DNA of 35,130 nucleotides from Bacteroidales bacterium (GTDB taxonomy: Bacteria; Bacteroidota; Bacteroidia; Bacteroidales; S143-33): contig WFZV01000046.1 in assembly GCA_015489395.1 (NCBI GenBank), forward strand, positions 1 to 35,130. Reading direction: 5' to 3'. Position 1 is the first letter of the stretch; each line of letters starts with the position of its first letter. This document shows, one piece after another, positions 9,882 through 19,362 of the stretch. Below the pieces are notes generated by a model. That model saw only the letters and a list, made by a program, of their open reading frames with translations, was not told the DNA's origin and searched no databases. The position numbers and the translations under genes are program-made.

Positions 9882-11054
9882 ATGGATTTCTTTCAACGGC
9901 CATTTACATTTGACCGGGTTGTCAGGATAATCATAACTTTGAGCATAATTATTGGTTTGATCTGGCTCATAGGCTATTTGAGCGATGTTTTGCTGCCGTT
10001 TTTCGTGGCAGTAATTTTAGCTTACATGATGAATCCGTTTGTAAACTGGCTGCAGCGGTTTGTTAAGTCCCGCATAGCAGCTGTATTGCTCAGTTTAGTG
10101 ATAATTATTAGCGTGTTTGTTGGTGCGCTTTTTATTGTCGTGCCAATGATGATAAACGAGGTGCATGTGCTTGGTAAGATGGTAAATGAGTTGGTGAGCA
10201 AACATGATATTTCGCAGCAGATTTCGAGGTATTTACCGCCCAAATTAGCTGATGATGTTAACCGGTTTCTGGAAAACAAGAATTGGAAGGAGCTTTTGAG
10301 TTCACAGGAAGTAAAAAAGTATCTGGCTTTAGTATGGAAAAAGATTTCGCCTGTTCTCGGTGATATTTTTACAGGCACGTTAAGTGCGATTTTCTGGATT
10401 GTGAGTTTGTTTATCATTTTGTTGTATTTAGTTTTTTTGCTTAAAGACTATAACAAAGTCTTAGATGAGTGGCGTGAGATGCTGCCACCTATGTATCGTA
10501 AGCCCATACTTGATTTTTTGCATAATTTTGAACGAGCGATGAATAGTTATTTTCGTGCGCAGGCAGCCATAGCTTCAATAGTAGGTATTTTGTTTGCGAT
10601 AGGATTTACAATAATAGGGTTGCCATTGGGGATAGTTTTAGGACTTTTTGTTGGTTTGTTAAATATGGTTCCTTATTTACAGAATATAGCGTTAATACCT
10701 GCATTCTTTTTAGCATTGATTAAATCATTGGAAACGGGGCAGAATTTCTGGGTAGTTTTGACAATGACTCTATCTGTTTTTGCAATAGTGCAATTAATTC
10801 AGGATTCGATTCTTACGCCTAAGATAATGGGTGATGCAACAGGGTTAAATCCTGTAATTATTTTACTTTCGTTATCAATTTGGGCAAAGATTTTAGGCTT
10901 TTTGGGTCTGCTTCTGGCTATACCGCTAACCAACTTGATTTTGTCGTATTATAATACATTTATCTCGAAGTCAGCGCGATTGGAGGCGCCTCGCAAAGTA
11001 CCTGGCAAGATAGACATACCTGAAGCTACAGCAAAGCGGATTTTACCTTTATAG
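9882..11054 (+). CDS. AI-2E family transporter (PerM/TqsA-like)
   Basis: Multi-TM; LPLGIVLGLFVGLLNMVPYLQNIA, QDSILTPKIMGDATGLNPVIILLSLSIWAKILGFLGLLLAIPLT. Confidence 0.9.
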   Translation: MDFFQRPFTFDRVVRIIITLSIIIGLIWLIGYLSDVLLPFFVAVILAYMMNPFVNWLQRFVKSRIAAVLLSLVIIISVFVGALFIVVPMMINEVHVLGKMVNELVSKHDISQQISRYLPPKLADDVNRFLENKNWKELLSSQEVKKYLALVWKKISPVLGDIFTGTLSAIFWIVSLFIILLYLVFLLKDYNKVLDEWREMLPPMYRKPILDFLHNFERAMNSYFRAQAAIASIVGILFAIGFTIIGLPLGIVLGLFVGLLNMVPYLQNIALIPAFFLALIKSLETGQNFWVVLTMTLSVFAIVQLIQDSILTPKIMGDATGLNPVIILLSLSIWAKILGFLGLLLAIPLTNLILSYYNTFISKSARLEAPRKVPGKIDIPEATAKRILPL

Positions 11055-11066
11055 AGTTTTGATGTT

Positions 11067-11972
11067 ATGGGTAAAAAGTTAGTAATAATCGCTGGGCCAA
11101 CGGCTGTAGGCAAGACAGAGCTGGCAATTTGGCTGGCAAAGAAGTTTTCGACGGTTGTTGTGTCGGCAGATTCCCGTCAGATTTACAAAGAAATGCAAAT
11201 AGGTACTGCCCGTCCTACAGAGGAAGAAATGCAGGGCGTTAAGCATTTTTTCATCGCAAATAAATCGGTTGAACAGTATTACAACGCTTATAAGTACGAA
11301 GTTGAGGCCTTGGAGCTGTTAAACCGGCTTTTTAAACAATACAATCCAATTATAATGGTCGGTGGTTCAGGGTTATACATCGATGCTATTGTTAAAGGGA
11401 TTGACGATATTCCCACAGTTTTACCGCAAATCCGCCAGCAATTAATGCAATGGTACCAGGAGGCAGGAAAAGAAAAATTGCAGCAATTGCTTTACCGACT
11501 CGACCCTGAGTATTATCGACGGGTAGATTTAAACAATCAAATGCGTTTGCTCAAAGCCCTTGAAATAACAATACAAGCTGCGCGTCCGTATAGCAGTTTT
11601 CTTAAAGGAAAAAATAAACAGCGAGATTTTGACATAATATTAATAGGTTTAAATCGTCCGCGTGAAGAGCTTTACCAAAGGATAAACAAGCGAGTGGACA
11701 AAATGATACAAAGCGGATTAATAGACGAGGTGAAGCGGCTTTATCCATTAAAACACTTAACAGCTTTGCGCACAGTAGGTTACCAGGAGTTGTTTCAATA
11801 TTTAGACGGGAAAATAACTCTTGATGAGGCTATTGACCTGATAAAACGAAATACTCGAAAATATGCCAGACGACAGCTTACATGGTTCCGTCGATACGAT
11901 AATATTAAATGGTTTGAGCCACAGCAGAAAGAGCAGATTTTTTCATACATAAAAGAAAAACTGAACGAATAG
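11067..11972 (+). CDS. miaA: tRNA dimethylallyltransferase
   Basis: GPTAVGKTELAIWLA P-loop, VSADSRQIYKEMQIGTARPT, VGGSGLYIDAIVKGID, RTVGYQELFQYLDG. Confidence 0.97.
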   Translation: MGKKLVIIAGPTAVGKTELAIWLAKKFSTVVVSADSRQIYKEMQIGTARPTEEEMQGVKHFFIANKSVEQYYNAYKYEVEALELLNRLFKQYNPIIMVGGSGLYIDAIVKGIDDIPTVLPQIRQQLMQWYQEAGKEKLQQLLYRLDPEYYRRVDLNNQMRLLKALEITIQAARPYSSFLKGKNKQRDFDIILIGLNRPREELYQRINKRVDKMIQSGLIDEVKRLYPLKHLTALRTVGYQELFQYLDGKITLDEAIDLIKRNTRKYARRQLTWFRRYDNIKWFEPQQKEQIFSYIKEKLNE

Positions 11973-11994
11973 CCTTTGTAAATCGCTTAAAAAG

Positions 11995-12024
11995 TTGGGT
12001 ATTTGCTTAAATTTTTTATATTTG
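11995..12024 (+). promoter_or_regulatory. Bacteroidetes-type promoter (TTG-N19-TATATTTG)
   Basis: TTG at 11995-11997, 19-nt spacer, TATATTTG at 12017-12024 matching TAnnTTTG, 22 nt before ATG at 12047. Confidence 0.5.
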
Positions 12025-12046
12025 TCTAAACAAAAAATCAACTGTA

Positions 12047-12685
12047 ATGTCCAAAAAATTACTTTATACTCTGATCGGTTTAGGTCTGTTTATCATACTG
12101 ATTTCCAGTATTTATTGCGCAACGACATGGCAGCAACGAAAAATTAGCCAACTCAATAAGCAAATCGAGTTTTTGAAACAAGAGGTTGTTCCGATACGAT
12201 TTAAAGTGCTTGCCCGCAGGAATGATACCATTTACTTCAGCATGAAATTTTACGATTTAGACCATAACGTAGTATTTTTTTATGACGATAATGGGGAAAA
12301 ACATGAGTTTGTACGCATGAGGCTTCCGGGGAAAGAGCTTTCATTTGATTTTGTAGTGGTTCCAATAGCAGATAGATTTGTAGCTTTTCCTTATAAAGTA
12401 TTTTCTGATGCTATACCACCGAAAAATGGCATAGTGTTGTTTAAATTTTACGATAGAGATAATTTTCCGCAGATTTACTATTCAGAAAATTCATCACCTG
12501 CTTTTAATTCAGGCATGGCTGCGCTATTCCAGAAAATTAAAAAGGGCGATGTGGCAGATATTAAGGGGATTTTCGGAAGCATGGTTCAAGATGTGCAAAA
12601 CTTTTCGCAGTTTAAAGTTGGTCGTATTTATCGAATAGTTTTTCATCCTGCAAAAGGTGGCATTGAAATTATCGAAGAAGAATAA
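12047..12685 (+). CDS. Hypothetical protein with N-terminal TM helix and coiled coil
   Basis: LLYTLIGLGLFIILISSIYCATTW TM segment followed by QQRKISQLNKQIEFLKQEV; no family recognised. Confidence 0.65.
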   Translation: MSKKLLYTLIGLGLFIILISSIYCATTWQQRKISQLNKQIEFLKQEVVPIRFKVLARRNDTIYFSMKFYDLDHNVVFFYDDNGEKHEFVRMRLPGKELSFDFVVVPIADRFVAFPYKVFSDAIPPKNGIVLFKFYDRDNFPQIYYSENSSPAFNSGMAALFQKIKKGDVADIKGIFGSMVQDVQNFSQFKVGRIYRIVFHPAKGGIEIIEEE

Positions 12686-12691
12686 AAAATC

Positions 12692-13618
12692 ATGAGCGAG
12701 TCGGCGAAAAATATTTTAATCACAGGCGGAACAGGTCTTGTAGGCAGGGAACTTACCAATTTATTGTTGCTTAAAGGGTATAAAGTTAGCTATTTGTCAC
12801 GCTTTCCTGAAAAAATTAAAAAAGTCCCTGCTTATAAGTGGGATATTGACAAAGAATACATTGAGCCTGAGGCTCTGGAGCATACTGACATAATTGTGCA
12901 TTTAGCTGGAGAGAACATATCAGAAGGCAGATGGACCAAGCAAAGGAAGGAGCTTATTTACAAAAGCCGTGTACAAGGGGCGAAATTGCTTTTAGACAAG
13001 GTTTTGCTTTATAAAACACCTTTGAAGGCTTTTATAAGTTCGTCTGCAATAGGTTATTACGGAACATTTACTTCTGATGAAATTTTTACAGAGGATTATC
13101 CCAGTGGCGAGGACTTTTTAGCTCAAGTAGCAGATGATTGGGAGTCAGCAGCATGGGAGTTTTATAAAAACGGTTTTAGAGTGGGAATCGTAAGGACAGG
13201 GGTTGTTTTGGCACCTGACGGGGGATTGATTAAGAAAATTTATCCTTTAGCGCGTCTGGGATTTTTATCCATTTTAGGTTCAGGAAAACAGTATGTTCCA
13301 TGGATTCATATTAAGGATTTAGCGCGAATTTACCTTATGCTGATTGAAAGCAATAATTCAGACGTATTTAATGGTGTCGCCCCAGAGCATGTCACTTATG
13401 AGCAGCTGGTAAAAACTTTCATGCGATTGCTTGGTAAACGTGTCTGGTTGCCACGAGTTCCAGAGTTTGTGGTTAAGATGATGTTTGGAGAAATGGCAAG
13501 TATTATGCTTTATGGAAGCCGCGTATCTGCCCAGAAATTACTTAAAGCTGGATTCGAATTTTTATTCCCCGGACTTGAAGATGCTTTGAAAGATATTGTC
13601 CAAAAACTGAAGTCTTAG
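12692..13618 (+). CDS. TIGR01777-type NAD-dependent epimerase/oxidoreductase (SDR39U1-like)
   Basis: ILITGGTGLVGRELTNLLLLKGYKVSYLSR, HLAGENISEGRWTKQRK, ISSSAIGYYG, NGVAPEHVTYEQLVKT. Confidence 0.92.
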   Translation: MSESAKNILITGGTGLVGRELTNLLLLKGYKVSYLSRFPEKIKKVPAYKWDIDKEYIEPEALEHTDIIVHLAGENISEGRWTKQRKELIYKSRVQGAKLLLDKVLLYKTPLKAFISSSAIGYYGTFTSDEIFTEDYPSGEDFLAQVADDWESAAWEFYKNGFRVGIVRTGVVLAPDGGLIKKIYPLARLGFLSILGSGKQYVPWIHIKDLARIYLMLIESNNSDVFNGVAPEHVTYEQLVKTFMRLLGKRVWLPRVPEFVVKMMFGEMASIMLYGSRVSAQKLLKAGFEFLFPGLEDALKDIVQKLKS

Positions 13619-13621
13619 CAG

Positions 13622-14239
13622 TTAATTATTGTTCTTGTTCGAGGCGTGGGACCGTTGTTTGCTCAGATAAATGTAATAAGTCAGGAAGAAATCGTCTTTG
13701 GTTAAAGGGGTTTTTTTCTGCTGCCAGCGGTCGTAGAGTTTTATGATTTGTTGCTTTTGATGCTTGTCTTTGATGTAAAACGATAAAATCTGGTGCGGAG
13801 TAATGGAATAAAACCAGATGCCAACCAAAAAGGCGACTGCACTATGTGGCAGGGTGTATTTGAAAAATATTTTGAGCTTTTGGTTTGCTTTAAATACGAA
13901 AAATAAGTGTAAAACGCTGATTATTAGTAATATTAAACCTGTTTTGAGCAAAATCATGTCGTAAGGTAAAAAGTAAATCTTAAAGATTACACCCAGATAA
14001 ATTATCGATATTCCCCAGCCGGCTAACGCGATGGAAAAGACTTTACAGAAATTTAATGTTTCGAATGTTTGTGTTTTAAAATTTTTAGTCTGTAAAACAA
14101 TAAAACCGAACAAAGCGTACAAAAGCGATAAGCTTATTGCAGAGATATTAAACAGGTTTTCTGCGATATCTGAAACGGGCGAAAAATATCCGGTAACAAA
14201 AGTTGTTATTCCCAGTAAGACGAAAATTAGTTGAATCAT
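13622..14239 (-). CDS. Hypothetical integral membrane protein
   Basis: 205 aa with several hydrophobic helices; no family recognised. Confidence 0.55.
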   Translation of the reverse strand: MIQLIFVLLGITTFVTGYFSPVSDIAENLFNISAISLSLLYALFGFIVLQTKNFKTQTFETLNFCKVFSIALAGWGISIIYLGVIFKIYFLPYDMILLKTGLILLIISVLHLFFVFKANQKLKIFFKYTLPHSAVAFLVGIWFYSITPHQILSFYIKDKHQKQQIIKLYDRWQQKKTPLTKDDFFLTYYIYLSKQRSHASNKNNN

Positions 14240-14256
14240 GGCTCCATGGTTTTAAA

Positions 14257-15492
14257 TTACAAATCGATTTTAAACTTTTCACCTTCCATTCGGGCTATTG
14301 TAACTGCAGCTACAGAGTCGCTCAGGACATTTACCGAGGTTCGAAACATATCCAGAAATCTATCTACTGCCAAAATTAAACCAATTCCTTCTAAAGGCAA
14401 ACCTAATGTCGATAAAACTATTGTAATCATAATCAAACCTGCCATAGGGACGGCAGCAGCGCCAATCGATGCTAATAAAGCTGTGAATACAGCAATAAAT
14501 TGTTGGCCAAAACTTAAATGTATTCCATACGCTTGGGCAATGAACATGGCTGCAACTAACTCGTATAAAGCTGTCCCGTCCATGTTGATTGTTGCACCTA
14601 AGGGCAGGGTAAAGCTGGCGATTTTGTTCGATACGCCTACGTTGTTTTGAATTCTATCCATTGTTACAGGCAGAGTTGCGCCAGATGAAGCAGTCGAAAA
14701 AGCCATTAAAAGAGCATCACTCATTGCTTTAAAATGTCGTAATGGGTTCACTCTGGAGATAAATCGCAGCACAGTTGGCAAAGTGATAAAAGCATGAAAC
14801 GATAAAGCCAAAAACACTGTTAAAATGTACAATCCCAGGCTTTTAAACAAACCTATTAAATCATTTTGTTTGCTGATAATCACCGCAATAAGTGCGAAAA
14901 TTCCAAATGGCGCAAAAAGTATCACGAATTGGGTAATTTTCATAATCACTTCAAAAGCAGCATTAAAAAAATCAGTCAGAATCTGCCGGTGTTGCTCATT
15001 TTTTAATTGTGAAACAAAAAATCCAAAGAGCATTGCAAAAAAGATAACCTGCAGCATATTGCCTTTAACAAAAGCTTCGAAAATATTGGCAGGTACAATG
15101 TTTACAATTAAGTCCGAAAAACTTTGATGTGCTACAGGTAAGCCGGTGACTTTCTGCTTTAAACCTAAATTTGCACCTACACCTGGTTTTAATAAATTCA
15201 CAAAAAACAGACCTGTAAGTATAGCAACCAGACTCGATAAAATGTAATACGTAAATGTACGCAACGTCAGTCTCCCTAAATTTTCAGTAGTACCAATATT
15301 GGCGACCCCTGAAATTATCGAAGTCAAAATCAATGGGACGATTATCATTTTTAAGCCTCGCATGAACATGTCGCCCATCCACGAAATATACTTGACTTGA
15401 TGCGGCAAATATACTCCATATAAAATCCCGAGTACCAGCGCAACAAGTATCTGCGCCCACAGTGGAAATTTAAACTTTTTACCTTTGCTCAT
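14257..15492 (-). CDS. Dicarboxylate/amino acid:cation symporter (DAACS/GltP family)
   Basis: LKMIIVPLILTSIISGVANIG, SSGATLPVTMDR, FTLPLGATINMDGTALYE motifs; start placed at MSKGKKFKFPLWAQ because the longer ORF overlaps tpiA. Confidence 0.93.
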   Translation of the reverse strand: MSKGKKFKFPLWAQILVALVLGILYGVYLPHQVKYISWMGDMFMRGLKMIIVPLILTSIISGVANIGTTENLGRLTLRTFTYYILSSLVAILTGLFFVNLLKPGVGANLGLKQKVTGLPVAHQSFSDLIVNIVPANIFEAFVKGNMLQVIFFAMLFGFFVSQLKNEQHRQILTDFFNAAFEVIMKITQFVILFAPFGIFALIAVIISKQNDLIGLFKSLGLYILTVFLALSFHAFITLPTVLRFISRVNPLRHFKAMSDALLMAFSTASSGATLPVTMDRIQNNVGVSNKIASFTLPLGATINMDGTALYELVAAMFIAQAYGIHLSFGQQFIAVFTALLASIGAAAVPMAGLIMITIVLSTLGLPLEGIGLILAVDRFLDMFRTSVNVLSDSVAAVTIARMEGEKFKIDL

Positions 15493-15526
15493 AACAGATT
15501 TGCCTTTTAAAAAATTAAACCTGATA

Positions 15527-15557
15527 TTTGACAATCGCAAAATTTGTCGTAATTTTC
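15527..15557 (+). promoter_or_regulatory. Candidate Bacteroidetes-type promoter for tpiA (TTTG-N19-TAATTTTC)
   Basis: TTTG 15527-15530, 19-nt spacer, TAATTTTC 15550-15557 (7/8 to TAnnTTTG), 31 nt before ATG at 15589. Confidence 0.4.
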
Positions 15558-15588
15558 GAAACAAATTCAATCTAAAAGTAATAAAAAT

Positions 15589-16362
15589 ATGCGAAAATTC
15601 ATAGTTGCCGGAAACTGGAAGATGAACACAACAGTGCCAGAAGGCGAATTGCTTGCAAATGAGATACAAACAAAAATTTGGCACTATGACCGTGATAAAT
15701 TCCAGCTTATTGTAGCTCCTCCTTACACTCATCTGGCTACAGTAGGACAGATTTTGGACAGTGACCGCGTCAAACTTGGCGCACAGAATCTGTTTTGGGA
15801 AGAAAAAGGCGCTTATACTGGCGAAGTTTCTGCTGCAATGCTAAAATCCATTGATGTTGAATACGTTATAATCGGTCATTCCGAACGAAGAAAGTATTTT
15901 AACGAGTCAGACGAAATTTTGCTTAAAAAAGTACAAATCGCACTGAATTATAATTTAACGCCAATCTTTTGTATTGGCGAACAACTTGAGCAACGAGAAG
16001 CCAACGAGCATTTCGACGTAATAAAAAGCCAGTTGGAAAACGTAATTCTCCGTCTTTCTGCTGAGCAGCTGTCGAAAGTTATAATTGCTTATGAGCCAGT
16101 CTGGGCAATTGGTACAGGTAAAGTGGCTACTCCTGAACAGGCCCAGGAGATTCACCATTTTATACGTCAGTTAATCAGTGAGAAATTTTCCAGCAATTTG
16201 GCTAATGACCTGACGATTTTGTACGGTGGAAGTTGTAAGCCTAACAATGTGGCAGGACTTTTCGAAAAGCCAGACATTGACGGTGGGCTGATAGGTGGCG
16301 CATCGTTAAAAGCTGACGATTTTCTCGAGATTTTTAAGATTTTGATTGACAAAAAGTCGTAA
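15589..16362 (+). CDS. tpiA: Triose-phosphate isomerase
   Basis: AGNWKMN, IIGHSERR, AYEPVWAIGTGKVATPEQA, LYGGSCKPNN, GLIGGASLK. Confidence 0.98.
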   Translation: MRKFIVAGNWKMNTTVPEGELLANEIQTKIWHYDRDKFQLIVAPPYTHLATVGQILDSDRVKLGAQNLFWEEKGAYTGEVSAAMLKSIDVEYVIIGHSERRKYFNESDEILLKKVQIALNYNLTPIFCIGEQLEQREANEHFDVIKSQLENVILRLSAEQLSKVIIAYEPVWAIGTGKVATPEQAQEIHHFIRQLISEKFSSNLANDLTILYGGSCKPNNVAGLFEKPDIDGGLIGGASLKADDFLEIFKILIDKKS

Positions 16363-16435
16363 TTGCCACAAACTCAGGTAAGTAATTGTTAAGGCTTAAC
16401 TGGCGGAAGAAAAAACTTATCGCAGAAAAAAGAAA

Positions 16436-16475
16436 AACTCTGCACACTTTGCCGAAGGCAAAGCTATGCAGAGTT
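16436..16475. terminator. Hairpin terminator between convergent tpiA and THX genes
   Basis: aactctgca/tgcagagtt outer stem and ctttgcc-gaa-ggcaaag inner stem; minus side followed by a T-rich tract (TTTCTTTTTTC). Confidence 0.7.
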
Positions 16476-16490
16476 AAGTTTATAAACCGG

Positions 16491-16613
16491 TTATTGGTTA
16501 GTTTGCGAAGAATTTGATTTTGCCTGATTCTTCTTTTTTTTGCGAGGCCGTGTTTTGCCGTAGCTGCCTTTGAAGATTTTGCCTCTGCGAGTTCTTCTGT
16601 CTCCTTTTCCCAT
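16491..16613 (-). CDS. 30S ribosomal protein THX
   Basis: 40-aa ORF missing from the supplied track: [40 protein letters not shown], the THX pattern GKGD.KTRRGKI..GSYGK.RP. Confidence 0.93.
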   Translation of the reverse strand: MGKGDRRTRRGKIFKGSYGKTRPRKKKKNQAKSNSSQTNQ

Positions 16614-16678
16614 ATCAGTAAGTATTAATTTTTGACGCCCAAAGGTATAAAATTCTTGCGAAAAGAGCAAAGTTAAAA

Positions 16679-17644
16679 TTACTGATTTTCGGCAAAGTAT
16701 TTTTTAAATCGTCCGTAAGCCTGGTGAAGTTTTTGCAAGCTGTTTAAGTCAATAGCGATGTTCTCAGAGACGTAAATTTGATTGTAAAGTGTTTTGATAG
16801 AGTCTAATTGTGATGATAGATTTTGCAGTTCAATGCTCAGGTCAATGGATTCGACGTCCAGAAGCGTGTTGTTTATGTATTGTTTAAATTTGTCGATAGT
16901 AGAACCCTGTTGGCTGATAATTTTGTACACGTCCATTGAAATGTTTTGATTTTTAATGGCATTGCCAGTAATCAGGTATAAAGTTTCGCTCCAACTACCG
17001 GCAAGAGCGAAAGGTAAAATACTAATTTGGTGGGATTCAGATAATTGTTGGCAGGTTTTGATAATAGCGTTTTGGATAATGATTTTTGCAGAATCAGTCT
17101 TAAAGTTTTGTTTAAATTTGGTCAAATAAGCTTTTGTGAAGTTCTGTTTTATGCTTAAATCTGTGGCAAGTTTTAGTACAATATCGTAATAATCGACGAA
17201 TTTAGTTTGATTGTTGTAAATCAATGTATAAGTTAAATCTGCAGTGTAAACGCCGAAGAAGAACGATTTTTGAGTTATTTTTATAAATCTGTCAGCGTAA
17301 GAAGTTGGGAAAAGCATTTCGAAATCAGGTGCGCCTAAGGTTTGGGTATCTAAAAGGGTGTAGGGCAGTGGAATCGAATACTTTTCAACGATATCGCATT
17401 TATTTGTTTTGGTTAAATTAAGTTGATTTGCTGGTTTTGTTTGTGTTTTTGTGATTAAACTGTTTTGTTTAGTCTCACTTTGGGTTAAATTTATTGAATC
17501 ATTAGCGATTTGTTGATTTTTATATTCAAATTTGGCTTTGAGTTCTGCAGGTTTGAGTGTTTTTGTACCGTTTTGTCCTTTTTGACAATCGAATAAAAAG
17601 AGTGTTATAGCCAGTATTAAAATAAGAACTAAATTTTTGTTCAT
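16679..17644 (-). CDS. Putative lipoprotein, unknown family (paralog of 32410-33261)
   Basis: Lipobox LFLFDCQKG; shares [38 protein letters not shown] with the second copy. Confidence 0.75.
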   Translation of the reverse strand: MNKNLVLILILAITLFLFDCQKGQNGTKTLKPAELKAKFEYKNQQIANDSINLTQSETKQNSLITKTQTKPANQLNLTKTNKCDIVEKYSIPLPYTLLDTQTLGAPDFEMLFPTSYADRFIKITQKSFFFGVYTADLTYTLIYNNQTKFVDYYDIVLKLATDLSIKQNFTKAYLTKFKQNFKTDSAKIIIQNAIIKTCQQLSESHQISILPFALAGSWSETLYLITGNAIKNQNISMDVYKIISQQGSTIDKFKQYINNTLLDVESIDLSIELQNLSSQLDSIKTLYNQIYVSENIAIDLNSLQKLHQAYGRFKKYFAENQ

Positions 17645-17823
17645 AGTTCTGCAAATTTAGTCGATTTTTACACTAACTTTTTATGCAAATAATAATCCAA
17701 AACTTTTTTAAAAGCGAAATTTTAAGAAAACGTTTTAGAAAAAAATTGACTGTACATTGGAAGCCAAGTTTTATTTTTGTTATTTTTACTGAGTTAAAAT
17801 TCAAAATTAAATAAACCAAAGCG

Positions 17824-19149
17824 ATGGACATTAGCAATTATACATTAGAAGATTTTTTGGTTAAAGAGCTTGGTCCGCGGCGGGTACGTTCACCGATTAA
17901 ACTTTCAAAAAAACGTGGAGATGGAATTTATAATTACATTGAGGACGGTGAACGTATTTTGTATGACGCATCGTTAGCCAGTATTGAATACTATGAGAAG
18001 ACCGGGCAAATGCCAATTTCATTTGAAAAAGCCGGCCCAAAAGAGTTTATTTACTTTGAGCCGAGTAAAACTAAGGTCGGTATTGTTACGTGTGGCGGTT
18101 TATGTCCTGGTTTGAACAATGTTATTCGTGGACTGGTTATGCAGTTGTGGTATCGTTATGGTGTACGGCGGATTTTGGGCTTTAGATATGGTTATGAGGG
18201 ACTTGTGCCAAAATATAACCATCCTTATATGGAACTTAATCCGCAGGTCGTTGAACGTATTCATAACCAGGGCGGTACAATTTTAGGTAGTAGCCGTGGC
18301 AAACAGGATGTTACGGAAATAGTCGATACTTTAGAAATTCACAATATAAACATATTGTTCACAATCGGCGGAGATGGGACGTTGCGTGGCGCTCATGCTA
18401 TTCATGAGGAAATCGAAAGAAGAAAGTTAAAAATAGCTGTTGTTGGTATTCCAAAGACCATTGATAACGACATCAATTTTATAGATCGTTCTTTTGGTTT
18501 TGAAACAGCATTTGCTATAGCTGACCAGATAGTAAGAAACGCTCACAATGAAGCTCGAGGTGCTTATAATGGCATCGCGATAGTCAAACTAATGGGACGA
18601 GATTCTGGCTTTATCGCAGCAAATGCAGCTTTAGCTACGCAAGAAGCTAATTTTGTACTAATTCCAGAGATGTATTTCACTATTGAAGGGCTTTGTAAAG
18701 CATTGAAAGAAAGACTTGAACGCCGTCATCATGCTTTGATTATTGTGGGCGAAGGAGCAGGACAATACTTTTTTAAAGGTGAAAATGTCGAAAAAGACCC
18801 ATCCGGAAATATTAAATACAAGGACATTGGTGCATTTCTTCAAAACAAAATACACGAGTGTTTGACGCAATATGGAGTTCGTCATACCATAAAGTATATT
18901 GACCCAAGCTATATTATTCGCAGCGCACCAGCTATACCGAACGATAGTAAGTTCTGTAATTTGTTGGCTCAGAATGCAGTACATGCGGCAATGGCAGGAA
19001 AAACCGATGTTGTTGTCGGACATTGGAATCAGAGTTTTACTCTTTTGCCAATACCAGCAGCTGTGCGTGAACGCAAACATATTAATTTAGAAAGTGAATT
19101 ATGGTGGAATGTTCTTGAAACTACAGGACAACCCCCGCAAATGATATAA
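17824..19149 (+). CDS. 6-phosphofructokinase, probably ATP-dependent
   Basis: CGGLCPGLNNVIRG, IGGDGTLRGAHAI, GIPKTIDNDI, MGRDSGFIA, GEGAGQ. Confidence 0.93.
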   Translation: MDISNYTLEDFLVKELGPRRVRSPIKLSKKRGDGIYNYIEDGERILYDASLASIEYYEKTGQMPISFEKAGPKEFIYFEPSKTKVGIVTCGGLCPGLNNVIRGLVMQLWYRYGVRRILGFRYGYEGLVPKYNHPYMELNPQVVERIHNQGGTILGSSRGKQDVTEIVDTLEIHNINILFTIGGDGTLRGAHAIHEEIERRKLKIAVVGIPKTIDNDINFIDRSFGFETAFAIADQIVRNAHNEARGAYNGIAIVKLMGRDSGFIAANAALATQEANFVLIPEMYFTIEGLCKALKERLERRHHALIIVGEGAGQYFFKGENVEKDPSGNIKYKDIGAFLQNKIHECLTQYGVRHTIKYIDPSYIIRSAPAIPNDSKFCNLLAQNAVHAAMAGKTDVVVGHWNQSFTLLPIPAAVRERKHINLESELWWNVLETTGQPPQMI

Positions 19150-19170
19150 TCAGTTGTCATTTTTTGATTG

Positions 19171-19206
19171 AAACGAAGGCGCACCTGTACAGGTGCGCCT
19201 TCGTTT
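19171..19206 (+). terminator. Intrinsic terminator downstream of phosphofructokinase
   Basis: 18-bp perfect palindrome aaacgaaggcgcacctgt/acaggtgcgccttcgttt followed by T residues. Confidence 0.85.
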
Positions 19207-19362
19207 TTGTGTATACTGAATGTGATTTGTTGTGCTTTAAAATAAATTTTGTGGAAATTAAGTAGATGTTTAAAAAAATTTAAACAGTAAATTTTTATAA
19301 AACTTATGGGAATAAATTTTCGTAAATATTTAACAAAAACCAAACCCCTAAAACATTTTACT

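Noticed and set aside
15493-15732. N-terminal extension of the symporter ORF
   Set aside because: Would overlap tpiA antisense and precedes the typical family start MSKGKKFKFPLWAQ; treated as non-coding upstream sequence.
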